Assembly: GCA_020637755.1 (NCBI GenBank)
Contig: JACKJW010000021.1
Coordinates: 1 to 30,559, forward strand
Origin: Brucellaceae bacterium
GTDB taxonomy: Bacteria; Pseudomonadota; Alphaproteobacteria; Rhizobiales; Rhizobiaceae
Direction: 5' to 3'
Length of the DNA: 30,559 bases
The translations under genes were made by a program, and so were the position numbers. Shown piece by piece: positions 23,761 through 30,559 of the stretch; the first letter of the stretch is position 1, and each line of letters starts with the position of its first letter. The notes below the pieces were generated by a model. It made no database searches. It had not been told where the DNA came from and saw only the letters and a program-made list of their open reading frames with translations.

Positions 23761-24495
23761 ATGCGTGAGATCGTCTTTGATACCGAAACCACCGGCCTCG
23801 ACAACAAGGCCGATCGGGTGATCGAGATCGGCGGTGTCGAGCTCGAGGACAAGTTCCCGACTGGCCGCACCTTCCACGTTTATATCAATCCGGAAGGCCG
23901 CGAGGTTCATCCCGAGGCGCTCGCCGTCCATGGCATTTCCAATGCCGATCTGGCCGACAAACCCACCTTCCGGGAGATCGCGGAAGCCTTCCTTGATTTT
24001 GTGTCCGGTGCGAAGCTGGTTGCCCACAATGCCAATTTCGACATGGGCTTCATCAACGCCGAACTGGCCCGGCTCGGGCAGCCGGCCATTGGCGATGAGT
24101 GGGTGATCGACACGCTGGCCATCGCACGGCGCAAGCACCCGATGGGTCCGAACTCGCTGGACGCGCTCTGCCGCCGCTACGGCGTCGACAATTCCCACCG
24201 CGAGAAACACGGCGCTCTTCTCGACTCCGAACTGCTGGCCGAAGTCTATATCGAGCTTGCCGGCGGCAAGCAGGCTGCGCTGCGTCTGGTCAGCGACGAG
24301 ACAGACGGCACTGCCGAAGTGCTCGCCGATGCCCAACACGCCATCGAGGTGCGCCAGCGGCCAGTACCGTTGGCAGCCCGGCTGACAGCCACCGAAGTCG
24401 TGGCCCATGAAAGCCTCGTCACCGGTCTGGGCGAAAAAGCCATCTGGCGCAAACTCGGTTTCGGCTCACCCGGACCCGGCGGTGAATCCGGCTAA
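23761..24495 (+). CDS. dnaQ: DNA polymerase III subunit epsilon (proofreading exonuclease)
   Basis: This 244-residue DEDDh exonuclease has Asp7 and Glu9 (FDTETTGLD), Asp94 (HNANFDMGF), His150 and Asp155 (HREKHGALLDSELLAEVY). All five catalytic residues are intact. The C-terminal tail of about 60 residues would bind the alpha subunit; I did not find a clear clamp-binding motif. It is last in the maf-aroE-coaE-dnaQ run. It ends near a 12-bp sequence (GGTGAATCCGGC) repeated 33 bp downstream, and is convergent with secB. Confidence 0.96.
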   Translation: MREIVFDTETTGLDNKADRVIEIGGVELEDKFPTGRTFHVYINPEGREVHPEALAVHGISNADLADKPTFREIAEAFLDFVSGAKLVAHNANFDMGFINAELARLGQPAIGDEWVIDTLAIARRKHPMGPNSLDALCRRYGVDNSHREKHGALLDSELLAEVYIELAGGKQAALRLVSDETDGTAEVLADAQHAIEVRQRPVPLAARLTATEVVAHESLVTGLGEKAIWRKLGFGSPGPGGESG

Positions 24496-24525
24496 GAACT
24501 GGATCTGCATGCCGGTGAATCCGGC
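24481..24525. repeat. Short direct repeat at the dnaQ 3' end
   Basis: CGGTGAATCCGGC occurs at 24480-24492, spanning the dnaQ C-terminal codons, and at 24513-24525. The second copy is part of a small GCCGG-TGAAT-CCGGC hairpin just before the secB terminator. Confidence 0.6.
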
Positions 24526-24528
24526 AAA

Positions 24529-24556
24529 CAAAAAGCCCGGCTCCAGGGCCGGGCTT
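24529..24556 (-). terminator. Intrinsic terminator of secB
   Basis: A perfect 9-bp stem AAGCCCGGC/GCCGGGCTT with a 6-nt loop is followed leftward by TTTTTGTTT. It lies 28 bp past the secB stop. Confidence 0.85.
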
Positions 24557-24558
24557 CG

Positions 24559-24574
24559 TGATTCACGTGAAACT
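24559..24574. promoter_or_regulatory. parS-like site between secB and its terminator
   Basis: TGATTCACGTGAAACT has a one-base change from the 14-bp core GTTTCACGTGAAAC. It overlaps a smaller palindrome, CGTGA-T-TCACG. It is the only such site on this side of the candidate origin, about 3.8 kb from it. Confidence 0.6.
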
Positions 24575-24583
24575 TTCGCCGCG

Positions 24584-25075
24584 TCAGTTCGTCTTGACCT
24601 GCGCGCGGGCCTGTTCCTCGGCCATGCGCTGCTGGAACATCTGCGCGAAATCGATCGGCTCCAGCATCAGCGGTGGATAGCCACCGTTGCGGGATGCGTC
24701 CGCAATGATCTGGCGAGCGAAGGGGAAGAGCAGGCGCGGGCACTCGATGAAGAGGATCGGCAGCACATGCTCCTGCGGGAAGCCGGCCACGCGGAAGACA
24801 CCGCCGTAGACGAGTTCCACATTGAACAGCACCTTCTTCTCGACCTCTGCGCGGCAGGTGATCGACAGCACGACATCGAACTCGGTCTCGCCGATCGGGT
24901 TGGCGTTCACGTTGACATTGATGTTGATGGCCGGGCTCTTGCCGAGACCCTGCAGCGACTGCGGCGCGTTGGGGTTCTCGAAGGACATGTCCTTGATGTA
25001 CTGCGCCAGAACATTGAGCACCGGCTGTTCGGTGCCAGTACCGGCATTCGGGGTGGCTTCGGGCTGTTCGGCCAT
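24584..25075 (-). CDS. secB: Protein-export chaperone SecB
   Basis: This 163-residue acidic tetrameric chaperone has the SecB pattern QYIKDMSFENPNAP, ININVNVNANPIGETEFDVVLSITC, ELVYGGVFRVAGFP and FPFARQIIADASRNGGYPPLMLEPIDF. The ATG at 25075 has AAGGAA ahead of it. The open frame upstream of it has no SecB similarity. It delivers unfolded exported proteins to SecA. It is leftward and convergent with dnaQ, after fxsA in the same direction. Confidence 0.97.
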   Translation of the reverse strand: MAEQPEATPNAGTGTEQPVLNVLAQYIKDMSFENPNAPQSLQGLGKSPAININVNVNANPIGETEFDVVLSITCRAEVEKKVLFNVELVYGGVFRVAGFPQEHVLPILFIECPRLLFPFARQIIADASRNGGYPPLMLEPIDFAQMFQQRMAEEQARAQVKTN

Positions 25076-25172
25076 GGTGGGTTCCTTGTGGTTCGCGCCG
25101 CAGCGCTCGAATTTCGTCGGGTCGGTGGCTATCACGGTCACCCGTTCAAGACAAGCTTGGCGGGAGGAAGCC

Positions 25173-25676
25173 TCAGGTCCCCCGGTCATTCCAGGGTGAG
25201 GCGCGCGGTGTCTCGTCGCGGAACTCGTCCTCTTCGAGGTCGATGGTCGGGCCGCCATCGCGTCCGTTGAACGGTGCATCGCGGCGAACGTCTTCGCCTC
25301 CGGGCATGCCAAAGGTGGTGACGGTCACGCGGTCCTTCAGGAAGTGCCAGGCAGCGTCACGCAGTGCCGGAATGAAGAGCAGGAAGCCGAGCGTGTCGGT
25401 AATGAAACCCGGCGTCAGCAGCAGCACACCGGCGACAAGGATCATCACTCCGTGAACCAGCTCGCGGCCGGGCACACGGCCGGCTGCCGTTTCCTGCTGG
25501 ATACGGGCGAGCAGGCCGAAGCCCTGCATGCGCAGAAGGAACGAGCCGATCACGGCGGTGACCACGATCATGGCCAGCGTGGCAGCGATCCCGATCTGCT
25601 GCCCGATGACAATGAAGGCGCCGATCTCCAGCATCGGAATGATGAGAAGGATGAAGGGGAGAAGCCCCAGCGGCAT
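25173..25676 (-). CDS. fxsA: FxsA family inner-membrane protein
   Basis: This 167-residue protein starts MPLGLLPFILLIIPMLEIGAFIVIG and continues with IVVTAVIGSFLLR and LVAGVLLLTPGFITDTLGFLL, the FxsA family signature. Two to three membrane helices are followed by an acidic C-terminal tail. FxsA in E. coli overcomes phage T7 exclusion by F plasmid when overproduced; its normal role is unknown. AAAGGA lies before the ATG. Leftward promoter elements at 25750-25777 fit a leader of about 67 bases. Confidence 0.88.
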   Translation of the reverse strand: MPLGLLPFILLIIPMLEIGAFIVIGQQIGIAATLAMIVVTAVIGSFLLRMQGFGLLARIQQETAAGRVPGRELVHGVMILVAGVLLLTPGFITDTLGFLLFIPALRDAAWHFLKDRVTVTTFGMPGGEDVRRDAPFNGRDGGPTIDLEEDEFRDETPRASPWNDRGT

Positions 25677-25749
25677 GGCGCGTCCTTTCGGCTGTTCCGG
25701 TTGGCAGGCGCTCCGCCTGCGTGCCCGCGTGCCCGCTTGCAAACCAAAT

Positions 25750-25777
25750 ATATAGGAACCGCACCTATGGATTTGAA
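25750..25777 (-). promoter_or_regulatory. Candidate fxsA promoter
   Basis: Leftward TTCAAA (25772-25777), 16 bp, CTATAT (25750-25755). The -10 box matches the alphaproteobacterial consensus. Its -35 box overlaps that of the divergent timA promoter. Confidence 0.45.
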
Positions 25778-25800
25778 TGCATGCGGACCGCGTTCTATAT
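25773..25800 (+). promoter_or_regulatory. Candidate timA promoter
   Basis: Rightward TTGAAT (25773-25778), 16 bp, CTATAT (25795-25800). The predicted start lies about 58 bp ahead of the timA ATG. Confidence 0.45.
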
Positions 25801-25864
25801 GAGGGTCAGTGGCAAATCCAGAAGATGTCCGGCCCTTGGCGGGTATCAGCGTTTGGCAGGCAAG

Positions 25865-26563
25865 ATGCAGTATCTCGATTTCGGAACGATTTTCTTCATG
25901 GTGGTGGCCGTCGTCATCATCTTCCAGCTGCGCAGCGTGCTCGGCAAACGAACCGGCAATGAACGTCCGCCCTTCGATCCCTATACCGACCGCAGCGCCG
26001 CACGCGATGCCAAGCCCGAGGACAATGTGGTCTCGCTGCCCAAACGCAAGCGGGGCGAGGAGGCGGGCGACGAGTTCTACGCACCGGTCGACAAGGCCGC
26101 TCCCGCTGGCACGGACCTCAATGCAACCCTGCGCGCCATGAAGGATGCGGACCCGAACTTCGATCCGCAGGAATTTGTCGCCGGGGCCAAGACCGCCTAC
26201 GAGATGATCGTGATGTCGTTTGCCGAAGGTGACCGCAAGACGTTGCGCACCCTCCTGTCCCGCGAGGTTTTCGACGGCTTCGATTCGGCCATCACGGCCC
26301 GTGAGAAGGCGGGTGAAACCATGAAGTCTTCCTTCGTGGGCATTTCATCTGCCAACATCATCGGGGCGGAACTGCGCGACCAGATCTCCTCCGTCACGCT
26401 GCGCATTGTCTCCGAGATGATCTCGGCGACGATGGACAAGGACGGCACGGTGGTCGATGGCGATCCGGAGAATGTCTCCGAGGGCCGCGACGTGTGGACC
26501 TTTTCGCGCGACATGCGCAGCCGCGATCCGAACTGGAAACTCGTCGCCACGGAAGAGGAATAG
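25865..26563 (+). CDS. timA: Tim44/TimA family membrane-associated protein
   Basis: This 232-residue protein has one N-terminal membrane helix (FGTIFFMVVAVVIIFQLRSVLG) followed by a charged linker. A C-terminal Tim44-like domain spans about 85-232 (FVAGAKTAYEMIVMSFAEGDRKTLRTLLS ... VWTFSRDMRSRDPNWKLV). Tim44 tethers the import motor at the mitochondrial inner membrane; the alphaproteobacterial TimA is its proposed ancestor, with a less clear role. The ATG at 25865 is preferred because it places the helix at the start, though no strong ribosome site is seen. The mltA-like gene starts three bases after the stop. Confidence 0.9.
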   Translation: MQYLDFGTIFFMVVAVVIIFQLRSVLGKRTGNERPPFDPYTDRSAARDAKPEDNVVSLPKRKRGEEAGDEFYAPVDKAAPAGTDLNATLRAMKDADPNFDPQEFVAGAKTAYEMIVMSFAEGDRKTLRTLLSREVFDGFDSAITAREKAGETMKSSFVGISSANIIGAELRDQISSVTLRIVSEMISATMDKDGTVVDGDPENVSEGRDVWTFSRDMRSRDPNWKLVATEEE

Positions 26564-26566
26564 GCT

Positions 26567-27667
26567 GTGGCGGCAGGCATGCTCTCGCCGCTCTTCACAC
26601 CCTGCCGCTTCGACGACTTGCCTGGCTGGCGGGACGACGACCACACGAGCGCCTTCGCCGCCTTCCGGCGCTCGGCCTTTCGCCATCTTGAGAAACCGTG
26701 GAAGACCGGCTCGCTTGGGGTCCGGCTTGAGGCCTTTCTCCCGGCCTTTGCCGAGGCCAGAACCATGGTGGAGACGGATGGGCTCGAAGCGCGTGCCTTC
26801 TTCGAACGTCACTTCACGCCCGCCCGCGTGACACCCACCGAGGGTGCGAAGGGTCTGGTCACCGGCTTTTACGAGCCGGCGGTGGCCGCTTCTCCGGTTC
26901 GCACTGCGCGCCACACCGTGCCGTTGCTGCGCCCGCCCGCCGATCTGGTCGAGGTTGATGACACGACCCGTCCCGCAGGGCTTGATTCCTCTTATGCCTG
27001 GGCGCGCGATACCGGCAACGGGCTGGTCGAATATTTCGATCGGTCACAGATCGAGAAGGGCGCGCTGGACGGCCGGGGCCTGGAAATCGCCTGGCTGGAA
27101 AGCCGCGTCGATGCCTTCTTCATCCATGTGCAGGGTGCGGCCCGTCTCGTCATGCCGGATGGCGCACAGAAGCGGGTGACCTTTGCCGCCAAGTCTGGCC
27201 AGCCCTTCATCGGGGTTGGACGTATTCTGGTGGCGCGCGGCGAAATCCCGCTTGAGGAAATTTCCATGCAGTCGATCCGCGCCTGGCTGGCGGCCCATCC
27301 GGAGCGCGCCGACGAGCTGCTCTGGCAGAACCGCTCCTACATCTTTTTCCGGGAAGCGCCTGTCGACGATCCGGAGCTCGGGCCGGTGGCCGCGGCCAAG
27401 GTGCCCCTGACGGCCGGGCGCTCGGTGGCCGTAGACCGGTTCCTGCATACCTTTGCAACACCGTTCTTCATCCATGCGCCGGACTTGCTGCGCTTCGGTG
27501 GCAAGCCCTTTGCCCGCCTCATGATCGCGCAGGACACCGGCACGGCGATTGTCGGCGCGGCCCGTGGCGACCTGTTTGCAGGCTCCGGCGATGCGGCGGG
27601 CGAGATAGCCGGGCCGATCCGCAACGAGGCAGACTTTTACGCCCTTCTGCCCAATGCCTTGATCTGA
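26567..27667 (+). CDS. mltA: Membrane-bound lytic murein transglycosylase A (MltA) family
   Basis: This 366-residue protein has the MltA domain with GLVTGFYEPAVAAS, LEIAWLESRVDAFFIHVQGAA and GVGRILVARGEI. The 3D-domain motif AQDTGTAIVGAARGDLFAGSGD has three conserved Asp residues (about 323, 335, 342); the one in the DLFAG motif (about 335) should be catalytic. It would cleave glycan strands with anhydro-MurNAc formation. It starts at a GTG just after the timA stop, so the frame cannot extend upstream. No signal peptide or lipobox is visible, which is odd for an envelope enzyme. It is coupled to timA. Confidence 0.88.
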   Translation: MAAGMLSPLFTPCRFDDLPGWRDDDHTSAFAAFRRSAFRHLEKPWKTGSLGVRLEAFLPAFAEARTMVETDGLEARAFFERHFTPARVTPTEGAKGLVTGFYEPAVAASPVRTARHTVPLLRPPADLVEVDDTTRPAGLDSSYAWARDTGNGLVEYFDRSQIEKGALDGRGLEIAWLESRVDAFFIHVQGAARLVMPDGAQKRVTFAAKSGQPFIGVGRILVARGEIPLEEISMQSIRAWLAAHPERADELLWQNRSYIFFREAPVDDPELGPVAAAKVPLTAGRSVAVDRFLHTFATPFFIHAPDLLRFGGKPFARLMIAQDTGTAIVGAARGDLFAGSGDAAGEIAGPIRNEADFYALLPNALI

Positions 27668-27693
27668 GGCAGGGAGGCTGCGAAGACTTGGCC

Positions 27694-28251
27694 ATGGCAG
27701 CACGCAAGACCAATGGCCTGACCGCCGAAGACAGGATCCTCTGGGGCAAGGTGGCCCGCACCGCCGAGCCTCTGCACGGCCGCGATGCAATGGATCGCCT
27801 CTGCGAGGACATGGCGCAAGCCATATCCGAAATTCAGCCGGCGCCGCTCCCGCCTGTTGAGAAGGGCATCCAGATTTCTCCACTCCGGCCTCAGGCCCCG
27901 CGCGGGGACGTGCCCGGCTTCGACCGGCCGACGCGCCGCAAGCTGGAAAAGGGCCGCCTGCCCATCGAGGCGCGCATCGACCTGCATGGCCTGTTCCAGG
28001 CAGAGGCCCATGCCATGCTGCACGGCTTTTTGGCCCGCGCCCATGCGCGCGGCATGCGCCATGTGCTTGTCATCACCGGCAAGGGGTCCTCCATCGGCAG
28101 CGAGGGGGTACTCAACCGCGCGCTGCCCGGATGGCTCTCCACACCGCTCTTCCGCGGCATGGTCTCGGGCCACGAAACCGCTGCGCGCCGCCACGGCGGC
28201 GAGGGTGCCTTCTATGTGCGCCTGCGCCGCAACCCGGAGCGCGCACCATGA
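27694..28251 (+). CDS. Smr domain protein
   Basis: This 185-residue protein has a poorly conserved N-terminal half (rich in Pro and charged residues) and a C-terminal Smr domain (IDLHGLFQAEAHAML ... LVITGKG ... HGGEGAFYVRLRR). The domain carries the family's catalytic His motifs (DLHG, TGKG). Smr domains, named after MutS2, are DNA/RNA nicking endonucleases. There is no MutS part here. ATG at 27694 is given, but a TTG two codons earlier (27688) has a better-spaced GGGAGG. The gene overlaps the next ATG. Confidence 0.88.
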   Translation: MAARKTNGLTAEDRILWGKVARTAEPLHGRDAMDRLCEDMAQAISEIQPAPLPPVEKGIQISPLRPQAPRGDVPGFDRPTRRKLEKGRLPIEARIDLHGLFQAEAHAMLHGFLARAHARGMRHVLVITGKGSSIGSEGVLNRALPGWLSTPLFRGMVSGHETAARRHGGEGAFYVRLRRNPERAP

Positions 28252-28634
28252 CGCCATTCGGCAAGAGGCTGCGGGAGATGCGTGCGGCGCGCGGGGTCTC
28301 CCAAAAGGAGATGGCGGCCGCCATCGGTGTGTCGCCTGCCTATCTTTCGGCTCTGGAACATGGGCGGCGCGGCTTGCCAAGCTGGTCGATGCTCCAGCGC
28401 ATCATCGGCTATTTCAACGTGATCTGGGACGAGGCTGACGAGCTTGCGGAACTGGCAAGCCGTTCCCATCCGCGCGTCGTGGTCGATACGTCCGGGCTCA
28501 CGCCGCGAGCGACCGCATTGGCCAACAGGCTTTCCGGCGAGATCGCCGATCTGGATGATGACGCGCTGGACGCGATCAACGCCCTGCTGGATGCCTTCCT
28601 GAAAACGTCGCTCAAGCGGCGCAACCGCTCCTGA
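28248..28634 (+). CDS. XRE-family helix-turn-helix transcriptional regulator
   Basis: This 128-residue protein has a Cro/CI-type helix-turn-helix at about 5-60 (FGKRLREMRAARGVSQKEMAAAIGVSPAYLSALEHGRRGLPSWSMLQRI). A C-terminal extension of about 65 residues has no clear domain. Its ATG overlaps the Smr gene stop by four bases (ATGA), so the two proteins are produced together, which suggests a shared process. It ends 10 bp from the convergent DUF1402 gene, with no visible terminator between. The target is unknown. Confidence 0.87.
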   Translation: MTPFGKRLREMRAARGVSQKEMAAAIGVSPAYLSALEHGRRGLPSWSMLQRIIGYFNVIWDEADELAELASRSHPRVVVDTSGLTPRATALANRLSGEIADLDDDALDAINALLDAFLKTSLKRRNRS

Positions 28635-28644
28635 CGCATTTGGC

Positions 28645-29607
28645 TCAGAACAGCGAACGCAGATCGGCGATCTTCTCGTTGACCAGCCAGCCGTAGTAAT
28701 TTTCTTCCGGCAGCTTGAGCGGTTGACCCGTGGATGCCCGGTCTGCGTTCTCCCGCTTCAGGGCACGGGCACGCTCTTCCGGATTGCCGAGATTGTAGAG
28801 CGTGGCGGTCACGCCGGGGTTCTGCGAGATGTCGAAACCGGCGATGGACTTGTAGGCATCGATCGACATCCGGATCGTTGCCGCCACATAGGCCAGCGAT
28901 TTGTCCGGGTCCATGATCGTGTTGTAGACCTCTTGCGGGTCGCGGTGGTCGAGCTTGGGCAGGCCGGAAACCCGCGCCACAAGATCGCTCATCTGCAGCG
29001 CCGTCAGCGGATTGAGCTGGCCCAGCCCGAAGGTCTGGCCCGCATAGAAGGGCTGAAAGAAGACCGCCGAGAAACGGTTGTTCGGCCAGCTGCGCCCGTC
29101 CACCGTCCGCCCGCGGAAGCTGGCGTTCCAGACCTGCTCGCGGCAGGTCCACTGGTCATAGCTGCCGCGCTGAGAATCGCAGGCCGAAAATTGCGGACGG
29201 CGGATGAACTGGTCCACATCCTCGCCGTCATGGGCAAACGAGAAGTGCTGGTTCACATAGGCCAGCGCCTTCACGTAGTAGGTCTGCAGCCGGTCATAGG
29301 CATCCACATTGTAGGTATGCTCGCCGACGATGGCACCCGCGATGTGTAGCGGGCTGATGCCGTAGGCGGATGCCTCCGAACGGATCTTGGACCGCAGCTT
29401 GGTGTCGTTTCGCAGAAGCGCGAGCACCTTCTGGTACTTGCCCTCGAATGTGGTCTTCATGGCAGCCGTGCGCTTGGATGATCCGCCGGGTATGTCGGGC
29501 TGCTCGATATTGCGGTTGCCGGGCGGTACCGTTTCCAGTGCCGACGCCGCCGAAGTAAGACCGGCGGCAAGCGCAAGGCTGAGCAGGACGGTGAGGCGGC
29601 GGGTCAT
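28645..29607 (-). CDS. DUF1402 family exported protein, lysozyme-like motifs
   Basis: This 320-residue protein has an N-terminal signal peptide (MTRRLTVLLSLALAAGLTSAASA). The mature part has GAIVGEHTYNVDA (Glu about 96), FGLGQLNPLTALQ (about 193-205) and VTATLYNLGNPEERA (about 267-279). These occur in the order and spacing style of SLT-type lytic transglycosylases (catalytic Glu, GLMQ, YNAG). Two cysteines (about 143 and 155) could form a disulphide. The ATG at 29607 is preferred over a TTG two codons upstream. The family is annotated only as DUF1402, typical of Rhizobiales; enzymatic activity is inference. It lies downstream of hslU. Confidence 0.85.
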   Translation of the reverse strand: MTRRLTVLLSLALAAGLTSAASALETVPPGNRNIEQPDIPGGSSKRTAAMKTTFEGKYQKVLALLRNDTKLRSKIRSEASAYGISPLHIAGAIVGEHTYNVDAYDRLQTYYVKALAYVNQHFSFAHDGEDVDQFIRRPQFSACDSQRGSYDQWTCREQVWNASFRGRTVDGRSWPNNRFSAVFFQPFYAGQTFGLGQLNPLTALQMSDLVARVSGLPKLDHRDPQEVYNTIMDPDKSLAYVAATIRMSIDAYKSIAGFDISQNPGVTATLYNLGNPEERARALKRENADRASTGQPLKLPEENYYGWLVNEKIADLRSLF

Positions 29608-29674
29608 CGGCAATTCACTCTTGTTCCGGTCCGGCGGTACCTATGTCCGCTGAAGTTTGAAGTCGAGCCCAAAC

Positions 29675-29710
29675 TGGCACGGGCAGGGCGAAGCGCCAAG
29701 ACCCGTGCCA
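29675..29710 (-). terminator. Candidate hslU terminator hairpin
   Basis: An inverted repeat TGGCACGGG/CCCGTGCCA (perfect 9 bp) has an 18-nt loop that can fold into a small GGCG/CGCC inner stem. It lies 20 bp past the hslU stop on the leftward strand. The following GTTTGGG is not a strong U-tract, so termination is only likely. Confidence 0.45.
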
Positions 29711-29735
29711 TTCCGGTTACAGATTCCGGTTACAG
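29710..29735. repeat. 13-bp tandem duplication at the hslU stop
   Basis: ATTCCGGTTACAG occurs twice in direct, gap-free tandem (29710-29722, 29723-29735). The second copy holds the hslU stop and penultimate bases. The first copy reproduces an extra stop-like TAA just downstream. Confidence 0.85.
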
Positions 29736-30559
29736 GATGAAGCGCGACAGGTCCGTGTTTTGCGCCAGGTCGCCGACATGGGTTCGCACATAGTCGGCAT
29801 CGATGACGACAGTCTTGGCCTCTCCCATGTCCGGCGCGGTGAACGACACCTCGTCGAGCACGCGCTCCATCACGGTCTGCAGCCGGCGCGCCCCGATGTT
29901 CTCCACCGTGGCATTGAGATCGACGGCGATGCCGGCCAGCGCATCGATGGCATCATCGGTGAAGGAGAGGGCCACACCTTCCGTTTCCATCAGCGCGACA
30001 TATTGCTTGATGAGGCTTGCTTCCGTCTCTGTCAGGATACGCCGGAAATCATCCTTCTCAAGCGCGCGCAGTTCCACCCGGATCGGCAAGCGCCCTTGCA
30101 GTTCAGGCAGCAGGTCCGACGGCTTCGAGACATGGAAGGCGCCCGACGCGATGAACAGGATATGGTCGGTCTTGACCGGTCCGTATTTGGTGGCGACCAC
30201 TGTGCCTTCGATCAGCGGCAGCAGGTCGCGCTGCACGCCCTCGCGGCTGACACCGGCTCCACCGCGTCCGTCATTGGCCGCGATCTTGTCGATCTCGTCG
30301 AGAAAGACGATGCCGTCATTTTCCGCTGCCGCCATGGCTTCCTGCGTCAACTGGTCCATGTCGAGCAGCTTGTCGGATTCATCATTGACTAGGAAGTCGT
30401 AGGATTCCTTCACCGTCGTCTTGCGCATCTTGGTGCGCCCGCCCATCGCCTTGGACAACATGTCGTTGAGGTTCAGCACGCCGATATTGCCACCCGGCAT
30501 GCCGGGAATCTCGAAGCCGCCCGGCGCGCCGGTATCGGCCACCTCGATTTCGATCTCCT
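29730..30559 (-). CDS. hslU: ATP-dependent protease ATPase subunit HslU (ClpY), C-terminal part (truncated at window edge)
   Basis: About 275 residues are visible; the N-terminal part with the Walker A motif lies beyond the right edge. Visible are the end of the I domain (NIGVLNLNDMLSKAMGGRTKMRK), Walker B VFLDEIDKIAA, the pore-proximal stretch GRGGAGVSREGVQRDLLPLIEGT, the sensor region FIASGAFHVSKPSDLLPELQGRLPIRVEL and the sensor-2 GARRLQTVMERVLDEVSF. The C-terminal tail LSRFIL inserts into HslV. The AAA+ unfoldase partners with HslV protease. No start codon is present; frame continuity to the edge is clear. Confidence 0.95.
   Translation of the reverse strand, partial: EIEIEVADTGAPGGFEIPGMPGGNIGVLNLNDMLSKAMGGRTKMRKTTVKESYDFLVNDESDKLLDMDQLTQEAMAAAENDGIVFLDEIDKIAANDGRGGAGVSREGVQRDLLPLIEGTVVATKYGPVKTDHILFIASGAFHVSKPSDLLPELQGRLPIRVELRALEKDDFRRILTETEASLIKQYVALMETEGVALSFTDDAIDALAGIAVDLNATVENIGARRLQTVMERVLDEVSFTAPDMGEAKTVVIDADYVRTHVGDLAQNTDLSRFIL

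Noticed and set aside
1..30559. CRISPR arrays, insertion sequences, prophage or toxin-antitoxin loci
   Set aside because: Searched by eye on both strands; no regularly spaced repeats, transposase, integrase or toxin pair was found.

Overview
The window looks like a chromosomal segment of an alphaproteobacterium of the order Hyphomicrobiales (Rhizobiales), probably Rhizobiaceae-like. The evidence is high GC, the run holA / parB-parA-rsmG-mnmG-mnmE-rho-hemJ-hemE // ppsR-maf-aroE-coaE-dnaQ / secB-fxsA-timA-mltA-smr / DUF1402-hslU, GTTTCACGTGAAAC parS sites, and CTATAT-type -10 boxes. The species cannot be named from the sequence alone. I see no insertion sequence, prophage, CRISPR array or restriction system. 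This is core chromosome, and what is unusual in it is cis-acting DNA rather than exotic genes.

Layout. (1) 1-1016: an ECF sigma factor, the first codons of a probable anti-sigma factor, and a small exported protein. (2) 1136-5093: a GDSL esterase (tesA type) divergent from an ABC ATPase and its large FtsX-type permease. (3) 5308-6513: a Bax-inhibitor-1 membrane protein convergent with a single-domain response regulator that has a full CtrA box upstream. (4) 6599-10211: a leftward run of small housekeeping genes (metallopeptidase, TetR regulator, Trm112, Lon N-domain protein, CnoX-like thioredoxin, prolyl-tRNA editing protein). (5) 10416-11655: tRNA-Gly(GCC) with promoter and terminator, then holA. 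(6) 11677-20421: the leftward origin-proximal cluster for segregation, tRNA modification, Rho and heme synthesis. (7) 20422-20831: a 410-bp non-coding gap between hemE and the DUF299/PpsR gene, with DnaA-box-like sequences and five helically spaced GANTC sites; this is the candidate chromosomal replication origin. (8) 20832-24495: a rightward cluster (ppsR, maf, aroE, coaE, dnaQ). (9) 24584-30559: secB and fxsA (leftward), timA-mltA-smr-xre (rightward), DUF1402 and the C-terminal part of hslU (leftward).

How it fits together. Genes on both sides of the 20.4-20.8 kb gap are transcribed away from it, as expected around an origin. ParA and ParB are encoded 7-9 kb away. At least five parS-like sites lie at 13.6-16.0 kb and one more at 24.56 kb, so the candidate origin lies between ParB loading sites. 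GANTC clustering at the origin and a TTAA-N7-TTAA site ahead of the response regulator both point to the alphaproteobacterial CcrM/CtrA cell-cycle circuit. The right arm is rich in envelope functions (SecB, FxsA, TimA, MltA, DUF1402).
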